Origin: Spirochaeta thermophila DSM 6578
GTDB taxonomy: Bacteria; Spirochaetota; Spirochaetia; Winmispirales; Winmispiraceae
Length of the DNA: 64,000 nt
NCBI RefSeq assembly: GCF_000184345.1
Contig: NC_017583.1
Span: 186,001-250,000 of the forward strand
Direction of reading: 5' to 3'
The position numbers and the translations under genes are program-made. The notes beneath the pieces are model-generated. The model made no database searches, was not told where the DNA came from, and was given only the letters and a program-made list of their open reading frames with translations. Shown here in pieces: positions 35,397 through 44,919 of the stretch (within the stretch, counting starts at the first letter, position 1; each line of letters begins with the position of its first letter).

Positions 35397-35810
35397 TCAG
35401 GAACCCTGTGCCTCCTGTTCGGCTTCCTTCTCCTGGATCCAGGAGAGGTGTTTCTCGGAGAGGACCTTGATCCAGAGGGGAAGCGAGGTTCCCTCCTGCG
35501 TGTCATAGTAGGACAGGATGGTGAGGAAGAGTTCCTTCGCTTCTCCGTAGAGCCCCTGTTTGTAGTAGATGTGGGCAATCTCGTACTCCGCGGCGGCCCG
35601 TCCCTCGAGATCGTCGGGATAGCGTTCGAGGACCGTCTGATAGTAGAGGAGCGCCGTCTGTTCGTCCCCCCGATCGACGGCCTCCTGTGCCCGCTGGAAG
35701 AGCTCTTCCCGGGAAAGACCCTCGGGGATCTCGGGCGGGGTGCTCTTGCATGCACCTGTCGAGAGGATCGTGATCACAAGGACGCCGACCAGAAACGCTG
35801 TACGCCGCAT
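35397..35810 (-). CDS. Small TPR-type lipoprotein
   Basis: The 137-residue protein has a lipoprotein signal (VLVITILSTGAC, Cys21), then helical tandem repeats (FQRAQEAVDRGDEQTALLYY, YEIAHIYYKQGLYGEAKELF) of tetratricopeptide type, as in short BamD-like proteins. It is probably anchored in the periplasm. GGAGGCATGCG precedes the ATG. Its stop lies 1 nt from the stop of the convergent vWA gene. Confidence 0.82.
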   Translation of the reverse strand: MRRTAFLVGVLVITILSTGACKSTPPEIPEGLSREELFQRAQEAVDRGDEQTALLYYQTVLERYPDDLEGRAAAEYEIAHIYYKQGLYGEAKELFLTILSYYDTQEGTSLPLWIKVLSEKHLSWIQEKEAEQEAQGS

Positions 35811-35830
35811 CGCATGCCTCCACCTGATGG

Positions 35831-36136
35831 TTAGGATGAAATCTCGTAGGGGTCGTCCTGCACGGGAAGGGTCTTCTTGAGTTCCCTGAGAAACTCCTCC
35901 TCGTCTCCCATCGGTTCATAGGCCTCACATTCCGTCATCACCCTTCTCATGACGGTGGAGAGGCGGTAGAGCTTCTCGGCACCCATCTTCTTCCTCCATT
36001 TGCCCGCAGCACAACGTACCCTGAGCAGGTACCCCCCTCCGGTTGGTTCTGCAGACACCTTGCAGTGAATGCAGTTTGCACAGTAGATCTTCTTCTTTTT
36101 CTCTCTGGATGAGAGAGTGGAACCCGACTTTCCCAT
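35831..36136 (-). CDS. Conserved-looking cysteine-motif protein, unknown function
   Basis: The 101-residue protein is basic and soluble, with cysteines in IYCANCIHCK, RVRCAAGKW and TECEAY, so a small zinc site is plausible. I do not recognise a family. It is followed by the TPR lipoprotein gene after 20 nt and probably heads that operon. The start at 36136 overlaps a GGGGGGAGG run. Confidence 0.7.
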   Translation of the reverse strand: MGKSGSTLSSREKKKKIYCANCIHCKVSAEPTGGGYLLRVRCAAGKWRKKMGAEKLYRLSTVMRRVMTECEAYEPMGDEEEFLRELKKTLPVQDDPYEISS

Positions 36137-36156
36137 CCTCCCCCCTTGGCACCGGT

Positions 36157-36186
36157 ATACTACTATCATCGTGGTTTACCGGTCAA
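36157..36186 (-). promoter_or_regulatory. Promoter of the cysteine-motif/TPR-lipoprotein operon
   Basis: Minus strand TTGACC (36181-36186), 18-bp spacer, TAGTAT (36157-36162). It is divergent from the DUF554 promoter. Confidence 0.55.
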
Positions 36187-36204
36187 TAGTTTAGATATAT
36201 CTCT

Positions 36205-36232
36205 TTTACATGTAACGAGCTTCTGATATACT
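36205..36232 (+). promoter_or_regulatory. DUF554 gene promoter, leaderless type
   Basis: TTTACA (36205-36210), 16-bp spacer, TATACT (36227-36232), then 7 nt, then the ATG at 36240. The predicted start site is the A of ATG and there is no Shine-Dalgarno. Confidence 0.7.
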
Positions 36233-36239
36233 ACGCTTC

Positions 36240-36926
36240 ATGATAGCGACGTTCGTGAACATGGTGACGGTGATCGTGGGATCCCTGCTGGGGCTTCTGT
36301 TCCATGCGAGGATCTCGGAGGACTTCAAAAAGGTGGTCTACCAGGGGGTGGGGATCTTCACCCTGGTGATCGGGTTGAGCATGGCCCTCGAGAGCCAGCG
36401 GGTGCTCTGGATGGCCCTTTCCCTCGTCGCGGGAGGGATCCTCGGCACGTGGTGGGACATAGAGGGAGGGATCTACCGCTTCGGGGAGTTCCTCAAGCGC
36501 AGGGTAGCGCGGGCGGAGGGTGAGAGTACCTTCGCCTCGGGGTTCCTCGACGCCTCCATCCTGTTCTGCGTGGGGGCTATGACCCTGGTGGGGGCCTTCA
36601 AGGCCGGGACCGAGGGGGATTACACCCTCCTCCTCACCAAGTCGGTGATGGACGGCTTCATGGCCATCCTCCTCACCGCGGCCCTGGGGATGGGGGTGGC
36701 CTTCTCCGCCCTCACCATACTGGTGTATCAGGGGGGGCTCACCCTGCTCTCGGGGTTCCTCCAGCCTCTCGTCACGGAGACGATCCTCAATGAGGTGACA
36801 GGGGTGGGAGGGGCCATGGTGATAATGATAGGGCTCAACCTCCTGGGAGTGACCAGGATCAAGACCGGGAACTTCTTTCCCGCCCTCATACTGGTGGTCC
36901 CCCTCTGTTTCGTCCCCTGGTTTTGA
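36240..36926 (+). CDS. DUF554 membrane protein
   Basis: The 228-residue protein has about seven hydrophobic segments and matches the DUF554 (YdfK-like) pattern: a start MIATFVNMVTVIVGSLLG, a middle FLDASILFCVGAMTLVG and TGVGGAMVIMIGLNLL. It probably sits in the inner membrane. No function is established. It has its own leaderless-type promoter. Confidence 0.88.
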   Translation: MIATFVNMVTVIVGSLLGLLFHARISEDFKKVVYQGVGIFTLVIGLSMALESQRVLWMALSLVAGGILGTWWDIEGGIYRFGEFLKRRVARAEGESTFASGFLDASILFCVGAMTLVGAFKAGTEGDYTLLLTKSVMDGFMAILLTAALGMGVAFSALTILVYQGGLTLLSGFLQPLVTETILNEVTGVGGAMVIMIGLNLLGVTRIKTGNFFPALILVVPLCFVPWF

Positions 36927-36956
36927 TGGGTCTCAGAGGAGGAGGGTCGGTCCTCT

Positions 36957-38279
36957 CTATCCTATGGACTCTTCGTGTTCGTCCACGATGGGGATGATGA
37001 CGGGTCGCTCGTGTACCGTGGGAAGGTTCCCTATGCGGTCCGCCGCCTCCTGAACACGGGCTTCTCCCACCGTGTGGGTGATGATCACGATGGGCACGTG
37101 GTTCGTGCCCCTGCCCTCGGGGACTTCCTTCTGGAGCACGGAGGAGATGCTGATGTCGTGCTCTCCCAGGATACCGGTGATCCGGGCGAGGACACCGGGA
37201 CGGTCTTCCACCATGATGCGGAGATAGAACCGCGAGATGGTGGCCTCGAGAGGGAGGTATGTCGGAGGAGTCCCCCTGTCGGGCCAGAGGGGGAGGGCCT
37301 GGAACAGCCGGGGATAGGTGCCCGTCACCAGGGCCACGATGTCGGCCACGATGGCGGAGGCGGTGGGACGGGAGCCGGCGCCCCTCCCGTAGTACATGGT
37401 GTGGCCTGTCGCATGGCCGTAGACGCTCACGGCGTTGAACGAGCCGGAGACCCACGCGAGGGGGTGTTCGGTGGAGATGAAGGAGGGTCTCACCACCAGA
37501 GAGAGACCACCTTCCTCCCGTCTCGCCACGGCGAGGAGCTTCATCACGTACCCGAGCTCTCGACCGTAGGTGATGTCGAGGAGCTCGAGCCTGTGGATAC
37601 CCTGCACGGGGACGGCGTCGAGATCGACTCTGCAACCGAAGGCGAGCGATGCCATGATGGTGAGTTTGTGTGCGGAGTCCATGCCCGAGACGTCGAGGGT
37701 GGGGTCTGCCTCTGCAAAACCCTGTTCCTGCGCCTCTTTCAAGGCCGCTTCATAGGGTATCCCCTCTCCTATCATGCGGGTGAGAATGTAGTTGCAGGTG
37801 CCGTTCACGATGCCGTAGAGGGCGTCGATGCGGTTGGCGATGAGGCCGTCGTAGAGGGCGCGGATGATCGGGATCCCTCCTCCACAGCTTGCCTCGAAGG
37901 CGACGGCCACTCCATGCTCCCTCGCGAGGCGCAGGAGGTCGGGGCCGTGGTGCGCGAGGAGGGCCTTGTTCGCGGTGACCACGTGTTTGCCCGCCTTGAG
38001 GGCCTCCTCGGTGATGGTCTTCGCTACACCGGTGCCGCCCACGAGCTCCACGACGATCTCCACCTCGGGGTCTGCGAGGGCCTTCCGGTAGTCGTCGCAG
38101 AAGAGGCGCTCGTCGAGGCCCAGGGCGCGCGCCCGGGAGAAGTCCCTGTCCACGACATAGGCGAGATGGAGGTGTCGACCGGTCCTCTGTGCGAGAAGAT
38201 CCGCATCCTTCGTGAGGAGGGCGGCCACGCCGCTCCCCACCGTGCCGCAACCTATGAGGGCGATCTTGTGTCGGTCCAT
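36957..38279 (-). CDS. hom: Homoserine dehydrogenase with ACT domain
   Basis: The 440-residue enzyme has a Rossmann start (IALIGCGTVGSGVA), the catalytic core NGTCNYILTRM and GFAEADPTLDVSGMDSAHKL, and a C-terminal ACT domain (about 355-430, VEDRPGVLARITGILGEHDI) for threonine feedback. It reduces aspartate semialdehyde to homoserine, feeding Thr and, through metH in this window, Met. AAGGAGCAGCT precedes the ATG. No aspartokinase is fused. Confidence 0.95.
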   Translation of the reverse strand: MDRHKIALIGCGTVGSGVAALLTKDADLLAQRTGRHLHLAYVVDRDFSRARALGLDERLFCDDYRKALADPEVEIVVELVGGTGVAKTITEEALKAGKHVVTANKALLAHHGPDLLRLAREHGVAVAFEASCGGGIPIIRALYDGLIANRIDALYGIVNGTCNYILTRMIGEGIPYEAALKEAQEQGFAEADPTLDVSGMDSAHKLTIMASLAFGCRVDLDAVPVQGIHRLELLDITYGRELGYVMKLLAVARREEGGLSLVVRPSFISTEHPLAWVSGSFNAVSVYGHATGHTMYYGRGAGSRPTASAIVADIVALVTGTYPRLFQALPLWPDRGTPPTYLPLEATISRFYLRIMVEDRPGVLARITGILGEHDISISSVLQKEVPEGRGTNHVPIVIITHTVGEARVQEAADRIGNLPTVHERPVIIPIVDEHEESIG

Positions 38280-38299
38280 AGCTGCTCCTTGGTGCCGGT

Positions 38300-38329
38300 A
38301 TGGTACGGGCAACCTCGTGGAGGTGTCAA
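38300..38329 (-). promoter_or_regulatory. hom promoter
   Basis: Minus strand TTGACA (38324-38329), 18-bp spacer, TACCAT (38300-38305). Confidence 0.6.
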
Positions 38330-38374
38330 TATCGGCGGTGGCCGCATGACCGGGTTGCATGGTAGAGTAGGGGC

Positions 38375-39262
38375 ATGAAGCGTGCGGTCTATCCTGTATC
38401 GGCGTTGAAGAGGAGACTCCCGGAGGCGGAGATCTGGGAGGAGCCTTCCCTCCCTTCCGAGGGTGCGCTCCGAAGGGGGGTGGTCCCCCCGCTCCTCTGG
38501 GCCCCTGACGGGCTCGTGTGGAGCGGGGCCCTCTGCGATCGTCTCCGGGAGGCGGGGTGGAAGGAGATCCCCGTGGTACTGCTCGAGGGGGAGGAGGCAC
38601 GTCCCCTCAACCGGATCACGGCCGCCTTGGAGTGCGAGAACAGGGCAGGGGCCTACACCTGGGAGGAACAGGCGCGTATCTACGAGCTCTGCAGGACCTA
38701 CGGCCTCCTCGAGGAGGCGGAGCGGATCGTCCCTCTCGTGGTTCCGGGCAAGCGCGATTTCTCCCACGTGGAGCGTTACCTGTCCCTTCCTGCGTCGTTC
38801 AGGGAGATGGTCCGTGAGGGCAAGGTGGATCTCAAGACGGCCTGGGAGGTGAGGGATCTCCCGGATCCGGTGGGAGGGCTCGTTTCCTACTATCCCCACA
38901 GGATGACCTTCTCGGAAAGGAGACAGATCCTCGTGATGCTGGCCGAGATCGTCCGGCGGGAGGGGCTCGACGAGCGTGCGGCGATGCACCGCGCGGGGGA
39001 ACTGCTCGCGTCGCCCAAACCCCTCGAAGCGGTGTGGAGGGCCCGTTTCCCGCGTCTCGCCGGCATGGAGGATTCCTTCGCTGCGTCGAGGCGAAGGCTC
39101 CTCGACGGTACCGGGGTGGCACTGGAGGCGCCCCCGGGGTTCGAGGGGCATTCCCTGAGGGTGAGTTTCCGGTTCTCCTCCCGTACGGAGTTTGGGCGGA
39201 GGATGAAGGCGCTCTCGAAACTCGAGGAGCATCTGGATGAGTTCCTTTCGTTCCTTGGCTGA
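38375..39262 (+). CDS. ParB-like protein of unknown function
   Basis: The 295-residue protein follows a ParB/Srx N-domain plan at residues about 30-110: PPLLWAPDGLVWSGALCDRL stands where ParB has the GERRxxA box, here degenerate, then IPVVLLEG, ALECENR and WEEQARIYEL. A helical part (about 110-165) resembles the ParB helix-turn-helix linker (VERYLSLPASFREMVREGKV). Residues 165-295 are unassigned. It overlaps the radical SAM gene by 26 nt, so they form an operon. Not next to parA or oriC genes, so chromosome partition is unlikely. Confidence 0.6.
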   Translation: MKRAVYPVSALKRRLPEAEIWEEPSLPSEGALRRGVVPPLLWAPDGLVWSGALCDRLREAGWKEIPVVLLEGEEARPLNRITAALECENRAGAYTWEEQARIYELCRTYGLLEEAERIVPLVVPGKRDFSHVERYLSLPASFREMVREGKVDLKTAWEVRDLPDPVGGLVSYYPHRMTFSERRQILVMLAEIVRREGLDERAAMHRAGELLASPKPLEAVWRARFPRLAGMEDSFAASRRRLLDGTGVALEAPPGFEGHSLRVSFRFSSRTEFGRRMKALSKLEEHLDEFLSFLG

Positions 39263-40325
39263 GATCGCTCACGTCTACGTAGAGCGGGACGCGCTCTCCC
39301 TCCCTGCAGTTGAGCGGGCGAGGGAGTCCCTCGCAGGGGCCTCGTGGCACGTGGTGGAAGGGAAGGAGGAGATGCCTCCCGAAGACCTCAACAGCAGGAC
39401 GCTCTTCCTCACCCGGCCGAAGGGGAGGATCGTCGGGCGGTGTCCCGGGTCACGAGGGCACGTGTGCTGCAACTACCTCACGGTGGACCTCTACGTGGGA
39501 TGCCCGCTCGGCTGTTCCTACTGTGTGATGAAGGGATATCTCAACTTCTCCCCGCTGGTGGTGCACGTGGATCCTCGACCCGCCGTGGAGGAGCTGGTGC
39601 GACTCGCGGAGACCCATCCCGACCGGCCGATACGGGTGGGCACGGGGGAGGTGGGGGATTCGCTGTTCCTCGACCCTGTCTTCAGACTCTCGGAGGAGTT
39701 CATCCGGGCCCTCGCCCCTTATCCCCACGTGAGCTTCGAGGTGAAGACCAAGACCGCCTCGGTGGATCACCTGCTCGGGGTGGCTCCCAAGGGCCGGGCC
39801 GTGGTGGGGTTCTCCCTCAATCCTCCCCGGGTGGTGGCGGAAGAGGAAGGGGCCGCCGCTCCGCTGGAGGAGCGTCTCGAGGCGGCGAAGAAGGTCCTTG
39901 ATGCCGGGTTCCGCCTCTCCTTGCATTTCGATCCCATCTTTCGTTTCCCCGGATGGGAGGATGCCTATGCCCGGGTGGTGGGGGCCCTCGCTCCGTTCCC
40001 GGCCGACGGAATCGCCTGGGTGAGTCTGGGGACCATCCGATACCTGCCGGCCCTGAAGGAGAGGATGTCGGGGCGCCCCTATCTCTACGACGAGTTCGTC
40101 CTCTCCCGGGACGGCAAGTTCAGGTATCTTCAGGCGATGAGGGTGGAGGTGTACCGATACATGAAGGATCTCATCACCGGTATCTGGCCCGGGACCCCCG
40201 TGTACCTGTGCATGGAGAGCGCCGCGGTCTGGTATCGCGTATTCGGTACCCTTCCCCGGAAAATTCCCGAGCTTTGGGCTATATTTGAAAGGGTAGCGCT
40301 CTCGGGAGAAAGGAGGAAGCGATGA
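39237..40325 (+). CDS. Spore-photoproduct-lyase-like radical SAM enzyme
   Basis: The 362-residue protein has the radical SAM cluster motif CPLGCSYC (CxxxCxxC, about residue 90) and SPL-type surroundings: GRCPGSRGHVCCNYLTVD, GTGEVGDSL, FEVKTKTASVDHLL and LHFDPI. SPL repairs thymine dimers in spores; this organism shows no sporulation genes here, so the substrate may be another DNA lesion. GAGGAGCATCTGG precedes the ATG inside the ParB-like gene. It ends in ATGA with the FecR gene. Confidence 0.85.
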   Translation: MSSFRSLAEIAHVYVERDALSLPAVERARESLAGASWHVVEGKEEMPPEDLNSRTLFLTRPKGRIVGRCPGSRGHVCCNYLTVDLYVGCPLGCSYCVMKGYLNFSPLVVHVDPRPAVEELVRLAETHPDRPIRVGTGEVGDSLFLDPVFRLSEEFIRALAPYPHVSFEVKTKTASVDHLLGVAPKGRAVVGFSLNPPRVVAEEEGAAAPLEERLEAAKKVLDAGFRLSLHFDPIFRFPGWEDAYARVVGALAPFPADGIAWVSLGTIRYLPALKERMSGRPYLYDEFVLSRDGKFRYLQAMRVEVYRYMKDLITGIWPGTPVYLCMESAAVWYRVFGTLPRKIPELWAIFERVALSGERRKR

Positions 40326-41386
40326 AACGTATGGTGCTCGTGTCCCTGTTCGTATGTGCGGGCCTGTATGCCACGGGCCCCGAGATGGGTATGGTGAGCT
40401 ATGTGGAAGGCGAGGTGGTGCTCCTCAGAGAGGACAGGGAGCTCCTCCCGGTGGACTTCGGGATGGAGGTGCGTGAGTACGACCTCATAAGGACGGGACG
40501 GGACGGGTACGTGGTGGTGGACTTCCTGGAGGAGGGGGGCATCTCCGGTTCGGTGGAGATACGGCCGGGAAGCGTGTTCCAGGTGGTGCGCGAGGAAGAG
40601 GAGAAGACCACGACCATGGAACTCTTCGCCGGTCAGGTCTTCCTGAAGGTGAAGCGGCTCGCGGGCACCGACGAGGTGGTGGTGCGTACCGAGGGTGCGG
40701 CGATGGGGGTGCGGGGGACGGAGTTCGAGGTGATCACCTCCGCGGGAGGTGATCTCCTGGTGATCTGTACCGAAGGGAGGGTGGCGTGCCGGGCTGGGGA
40801 GGGAGAGACCGCCTTCGCCGAGCCGGGCAAGGCCGTGGAACGCCGGGTGGGGGAGCGGCTGAGAACCGTGCTCTTCCGGCTCGCCGAGGCCGAGGACCTC
40901 AAGCGGAACTGGCTCACCGAGCGGATGGAGGCCTTCAGGGCCAACGCACCCCGTGTCTTTTCGCTCTATGCCCGCCTCTATCGGGAGAGAAAGCGAGCCT
41001 TTGATGAGGCCTACGGGGATCTCCTCAGGAGGCAGGAGGTGGTGAACGAGTGGATACGGCGCTACAAGCAGGGGAGGCTTTCTGAAGGGGGACCCGAGGC
41101 CTTACGGGAACGCAAAGAGCTTGCGGGGGTCATGCTCCGATTGAGGAAGGAACTGTTCCTCTTCTCACGGGTCTACTACAGGTTGATCGAACTGGTCTCG
41201 TACTACCACGAAGGAGTGGGGCACGGGAGGCTCGATACCGGAGAGGAGATAGGGAGCTTCGTCGCACAGGTGGAGAAAGAGGCGAGGGAGCTGGCCTCGA
41301 GGCTCCAGTACGTGCGGTTCGTCATGTTCCTCTTCGAACAGCGGGGACGTTCACTGCTGGGCGAGTCGCTTCTCTTCGAGGACTGA
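40322..41386 (+). CDS. Secreted FecR-domain protein
   Basis: The 354-residue protein has a signal peptide (about 1-18) and a FecR-like beta domain (about 24-165, with GDLIRTG-like YDLIRTGRDGYVVVDF and AAMGVRGTEFEV). The C-terminal 180 residues are helical and highly charged (YARLYRERKRAFDEAY). Without a TonB receptor or ECF sigma factor next to it, a role in iron signalling is unlikely; similar stand-alone FecR proteins occur in spirochaetes. GGAGGAAGCG precedes the ATG. Confidence 0.82.
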   Translation: MKRMVLVSLFVCAGLYATGPEMGMVSYVEGEVVLLREDRELLPVDFGMEVREYDLIRTGRDGYVVVDFLEEGGISGSVEIRPGSVFQVVREEEEKTTTMELFAGQVFLKVKRLAGTDEVVVRTEGAAMGVRGTEFEVITSAGGDLLVICTEGRVACRAGEGETAFAEPGKAVERRVGERLRTVLFRLAEAEDLKRNWLTERMEAFRANAPRVFSLYARLYRERKRAFDEAYGDLLRRQEVVNEWIRRYKQGRLSEGGPEALRERKELAGVMLRLRKELFLFSRVYYRLIELVSYYHEGVGHGRLDTGEEIGSFVAQVEKEARELASRLQYVRFVMFLFEQRGRSLLGESLLFED

Positions 41387-41406
41387 TGAGGGGTACACCC
41401 GTGAAG

Positions 41407-41434
41407 AAAGGGGCTGCCATACGGCAGCCCCTTT
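41407..41434. terminator. Bidirectional terminator
   Basis: AAAGGGGCTGCC (41407-41418), loop ATAC, GGCAGCCCCTTT (41423-41434): a perfect 12-bp stem with A/T ends on both sides, between the convergent FecR and ugpC-like genes. Confidence 0.9.
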
Positions 41435-41450
41435 GGTCTGGGGTCTCGGT

Positions 41451-42548
<1,098 letters not shown>

Positions 42549-42581
42549 ACAAACCTCCGATAGGTATATCTTATTGTTCCC

Positions 42582-42610
42582 ATGATACGGTATGGCGGAG
42601 GATTTGTCAA
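42582..42610 (-). promoter_or_regulatory. ugpC-like gene promoter
   Basis: Minus strand TTGACA (42605-42610), 17-bp spacer, TATCAT (42582-42587). Confidence 0.8.
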
Positions 42611-42617
42611 ACAATTC

Positions 42618-43802
42618 TCACGGGGCGAGGGACTCTCCGGCCTCTCCTTCGAGGGCCGCCTCGAGCCAGGGGAGGAAGGATTCGTCGTAGAACCGTCTCA
42701 CCTCTTCACGGGGAGGGGGGGTGAAGAGGATGGCGTTCGGGGGTGGGATCTTTCCTGCGAGCCGGGGGTGGATACGCGGGAGGATGCCTTCACTCACCTC
42801 CACGAGGCTGCTCAGGCCTCCCGCGAGCCCGAAGAAGGGGATCCCCGTACGACCCAGGTGGGCGAGGATCTCTTCCTGTCCCTCGGGGTCGAGGAGCCAT
42901 CGGAGGAAGTGCTCGGCGGTGTCGCGGTGGGGGGCGTCTCTCAGTATGGAGGCGGTGGTCACGGGGGAGATGGCCGGCACCCGTCCCCGGTGGGAGAGGT
43001 AGACGAAATCGAGGGAGGATCGGGCCTCCTCCGGTATCATGAAGAAGCTCGAGAGGGGGAGGTAGAGCATGGTGGCCCTCCCCTGGCGGAGGTTCTCTGC
43101 AGGGGGGAGGGTGAGGTAGCGTTCCCTGTAACGGACGACATCCCGATGGGAGATGCCGGCCCGGTCATACCAGGAGGTCAGGAAGTCCATGAATCCTTCG
43201 AGCGAGCGCTGGTCCCATACGATCCTCCCCCCGGGGCCGGGGAGGAAGGTGACGTCGAAGAGGGGCAGGTAGTGTTCCACCCACGATGGTGCGAGTCCCG
43301 GGAAGAATCCGATGCGGGTGATGGCGCCCCTCCTCGTGGTGGTGTGGTCTGCGCTCAGTTCGATGACGGTCTCGAGGTCGGTGAGGGAACCGGGCTGGAG
43401 CTCGGAGAGGGAGGCGGTCGCATAGGCGAGCACAGGAAGGGAGAACGAGAGGGGATACCGGATGAGGGTGCTGCCGTTGCCCAGGGCCGCGAGGATACCG
43501 GGATAGAACGAATCCGGGTCACACAGGGGGTTCTCCGCTCCCGGAGGATAGGGGAAGAGCCTGGAGGCCGGGAGGGTTTCTTCCGAGATGACGAGGTCGA
43601 TGTCGCGGTAGCGTGAGAGGCCCTCCTCGAGCGAGGGGGCGTAGAGGACCTCGATGTGGTCGTGGGAATAGGTGCGATGGAAGGCCTCCACCCACAGGGC
43701 GGTCTCCGGGATCGTGGTGAGGAGGCGGGCCGAGAAATCCACGGTGGTCTCGCATCCTGTGAAGGAAAACACGATGAGGAGGAAGAGGAGCACGCCTCTC
43801 AT
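42618..43802 (-). CDS. Extracellular solute-binding lipoprotein
   Basis: The 394-residue protein has a lipobox (VFSFTGC) and a two-lobe substrate-binding pattern of the family 1 type (NGSTLIRYPLSFSLPVLAYA, GIPFFGLAG, HFLRWLLDPEGQEEILAHLG). It probably binds sugars or other solutes for an ABC importer whose permeases lie elsewhere. It sits directly upstream of the stand-alone ATPase. The start at 43802 has TAGAGT 7 nt upstream, so the mRNA may be leaderless; a GAGG there would be mostly untranscribed. Confidence 0.85.
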   Translation of the reverse strand: MRGVLLFLLIVFSFTGCETTVDFSARLLTTIPETALWVEAFHRTYSHDHIEVLYAPSLEEGLSRYRDIDLVISEETLPASRLFPYPPGAENPLCDPDSFYPGILAALGNGSTLIRYPLSFSLPVLAYATASLSELQPGSLTDLETVIELSADHTTTRRGAITRIGFFPGLAPSWVEHYLPLFDVTFLPGPGGRIVWDQRSLEGFMDFLTSWYDRAGISHRDVVRYRERYLTLPPAENLRQGRATMLYLPLSSFFMIPEEARSSLDFVYLSHRGRVPAISPVTTASILRDAPHRDTAEHFLRWLLDPEGQEEILAHLGRTGIPFFGLAGGLSSLVEVSEGILPRIHPRLAGKIPPPNAILFTPPPREEVRRFYDESFLPWLEAALEGEAGESLAP

Positions 43803-43809
43803 GGGCCTC

Positions 43810-43838
43810 ACTCTAGAGACGGTGTACGCTCTTGTCAA
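43810..43838 (-). promoter_or_regulatory. Promoter of the solute-binding lipoprotein gene, leaderless type
   Basis: Minus strand TTGACA (43833-43838), 17-bp spacer, TAGAGT (43810-43815), then 7 nt to the ATG. The -35 overlaps the -35 of the divergent radical SAM gene. Confidence 0.65.
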
Positions 43839-43860
43839 TCGGTGGAGGATGGGCGAGTAT
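43832..43860 (+). promoter_or_regulatory. Divergent promoter of the radical SAM gene, leaderless type
   Basis: TTGTCA (43832-43837), 17-bp spacer, GAGTAT (43855-43860), then 7 nt to the ATG at 43868. The -10 is weak (3 of 6). Confidence 0.4.
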
Positions 43861-43867
43861 TGAGGTG

Positions 43868-44821
43868 ATGGAGGACCGGGAAGGGCCGCGGTATCGTTCG
43901 TTCTCGCGCTATCTCAAGGAACGCTTCGGCGGGGTGGTCTACCGGGTGGGGGTCGATGCGGGATTCTCCTGCCCCCATCGGGACTCGAGGGAGGGACGGG
44001 GGTGCGCCTTCTGCGATGTGGAGGGGTCCCGGGCGCCCTATCTCGGTGATGTCCGGGGGCTCGAGGAGCAGGTGCGGCGGGCCAAGGGGTTCCTGAAGGC
44101 GCGCTACGGGGCCTCGCGGTTCCTGCTCTACTTCCAGGCGTACACCAATACGTACGGCCCGGTGGAGGAGCTCCGGAGGGTGTACGAGGCGGGGCTGGCG
44201 GCGGGTGAGGGGGAATGGGTGGGGCTGATCGTCTCTACCCGACCGGACTACCTTCCCGACGAGGTGCTCGACCTCCTCGCTTCCTACAAGGCGCGGGGCC
44301 TCGAGGTGTGGGTGGAGCTGGGGCTCCAGTCCGCCTTCGACGAGACGCTCAGGAGGATACGGCGAGGGCACACCGTGGCCCAGTGGGAGGATGCGGTGCG
44401 GCGGGCAGGTGAGGCCGGGCTCCTCCGGGCGGCCCATCTCATCGCAGGCCTTCCCGGCGAGGGGAGGGAGGCGTTCTGGGAGAGCGCCCGGTTCGTGGCC
44501 GAATCCGGGGTGGAGGGGATCAAGTTCCACGATCTCCACCTTCCGGTGGGTGCACCCCTCTTCCAGGAGTATCTGAGGGGTGAGCTCTCCCTCCTCTCAC
44601 GGGAGCGCTACCTCGAGTACGTGATGGGGGCCCTGGAGCGGATACGGCCCGATATGGTGGTGATGCGGCTCGTCACCGACACCCCGCCGGAGAGGAGGGG
44701 GGTCCCCGGACAGTACATGCCCAAGGGCCGGTTCTTGAGGAGGCTCGAGGATGAGATGAGGAGGAGGGGGACACGGCAGGGGAGGTTGTGGGTTGAAGTG
44801 GGGGGAAGAAAAACGAGGTGA
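43868..44821 (+). CDS. Radical SAM protein of the YtqA/TIGR01212 type
   Basis: The 317-residue protein has an iron-sulfur motif in FSCPHRDSREGRGCAFC, with YQAYTNTY-like FQAYTNTYGP and GLQSAFDETLRRIRRGH downstream, as in YtqA-like radical SAM proteins. Substrate unknown; some relatives modify tRNA. GAGGTG lies just before the ATG, but a -10-like GAGTAT sits 7 nt upstream as in the leaderless genes here. Confidence 0.85.
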   Translation: MEDREGPRYRSFSRYLKERFGGVVYRVGVDAGFSCPHRDSREGRGCAFCDVEGSRAPYLGDVRGLEEQVRRAKGFLKARYGASRFLLYFQAYTNTYGPVEELRRVYEAGLAAGEGEWVGLIVSTRPDYLPDEVLDLLASYKARGLEVWVELGLQSAFDETLRRIRRGHTVAQWEDAVRRAGEAGLLRAAHLIAGLPGEGREAFWESARFVAESGVEGIKFHDLHLPVGAPLFQEYLRGELSLLSRERYLEYVMGALERIRPDMVVMRLVTDTPPERRGVPGQYMPKGRFLRRLEDEMRRRGTRQGRLWVEVGGRKTR

Positions 44822-44919
44822 ACGTAAAGGGAGATCAATGGTCCTGGAGATTCATGCCCGAAGGCTTGGGTTTCCCTGGACGTTGACGATACAGACATTG
44901 TAGCAAGGAGGAACGCGGT

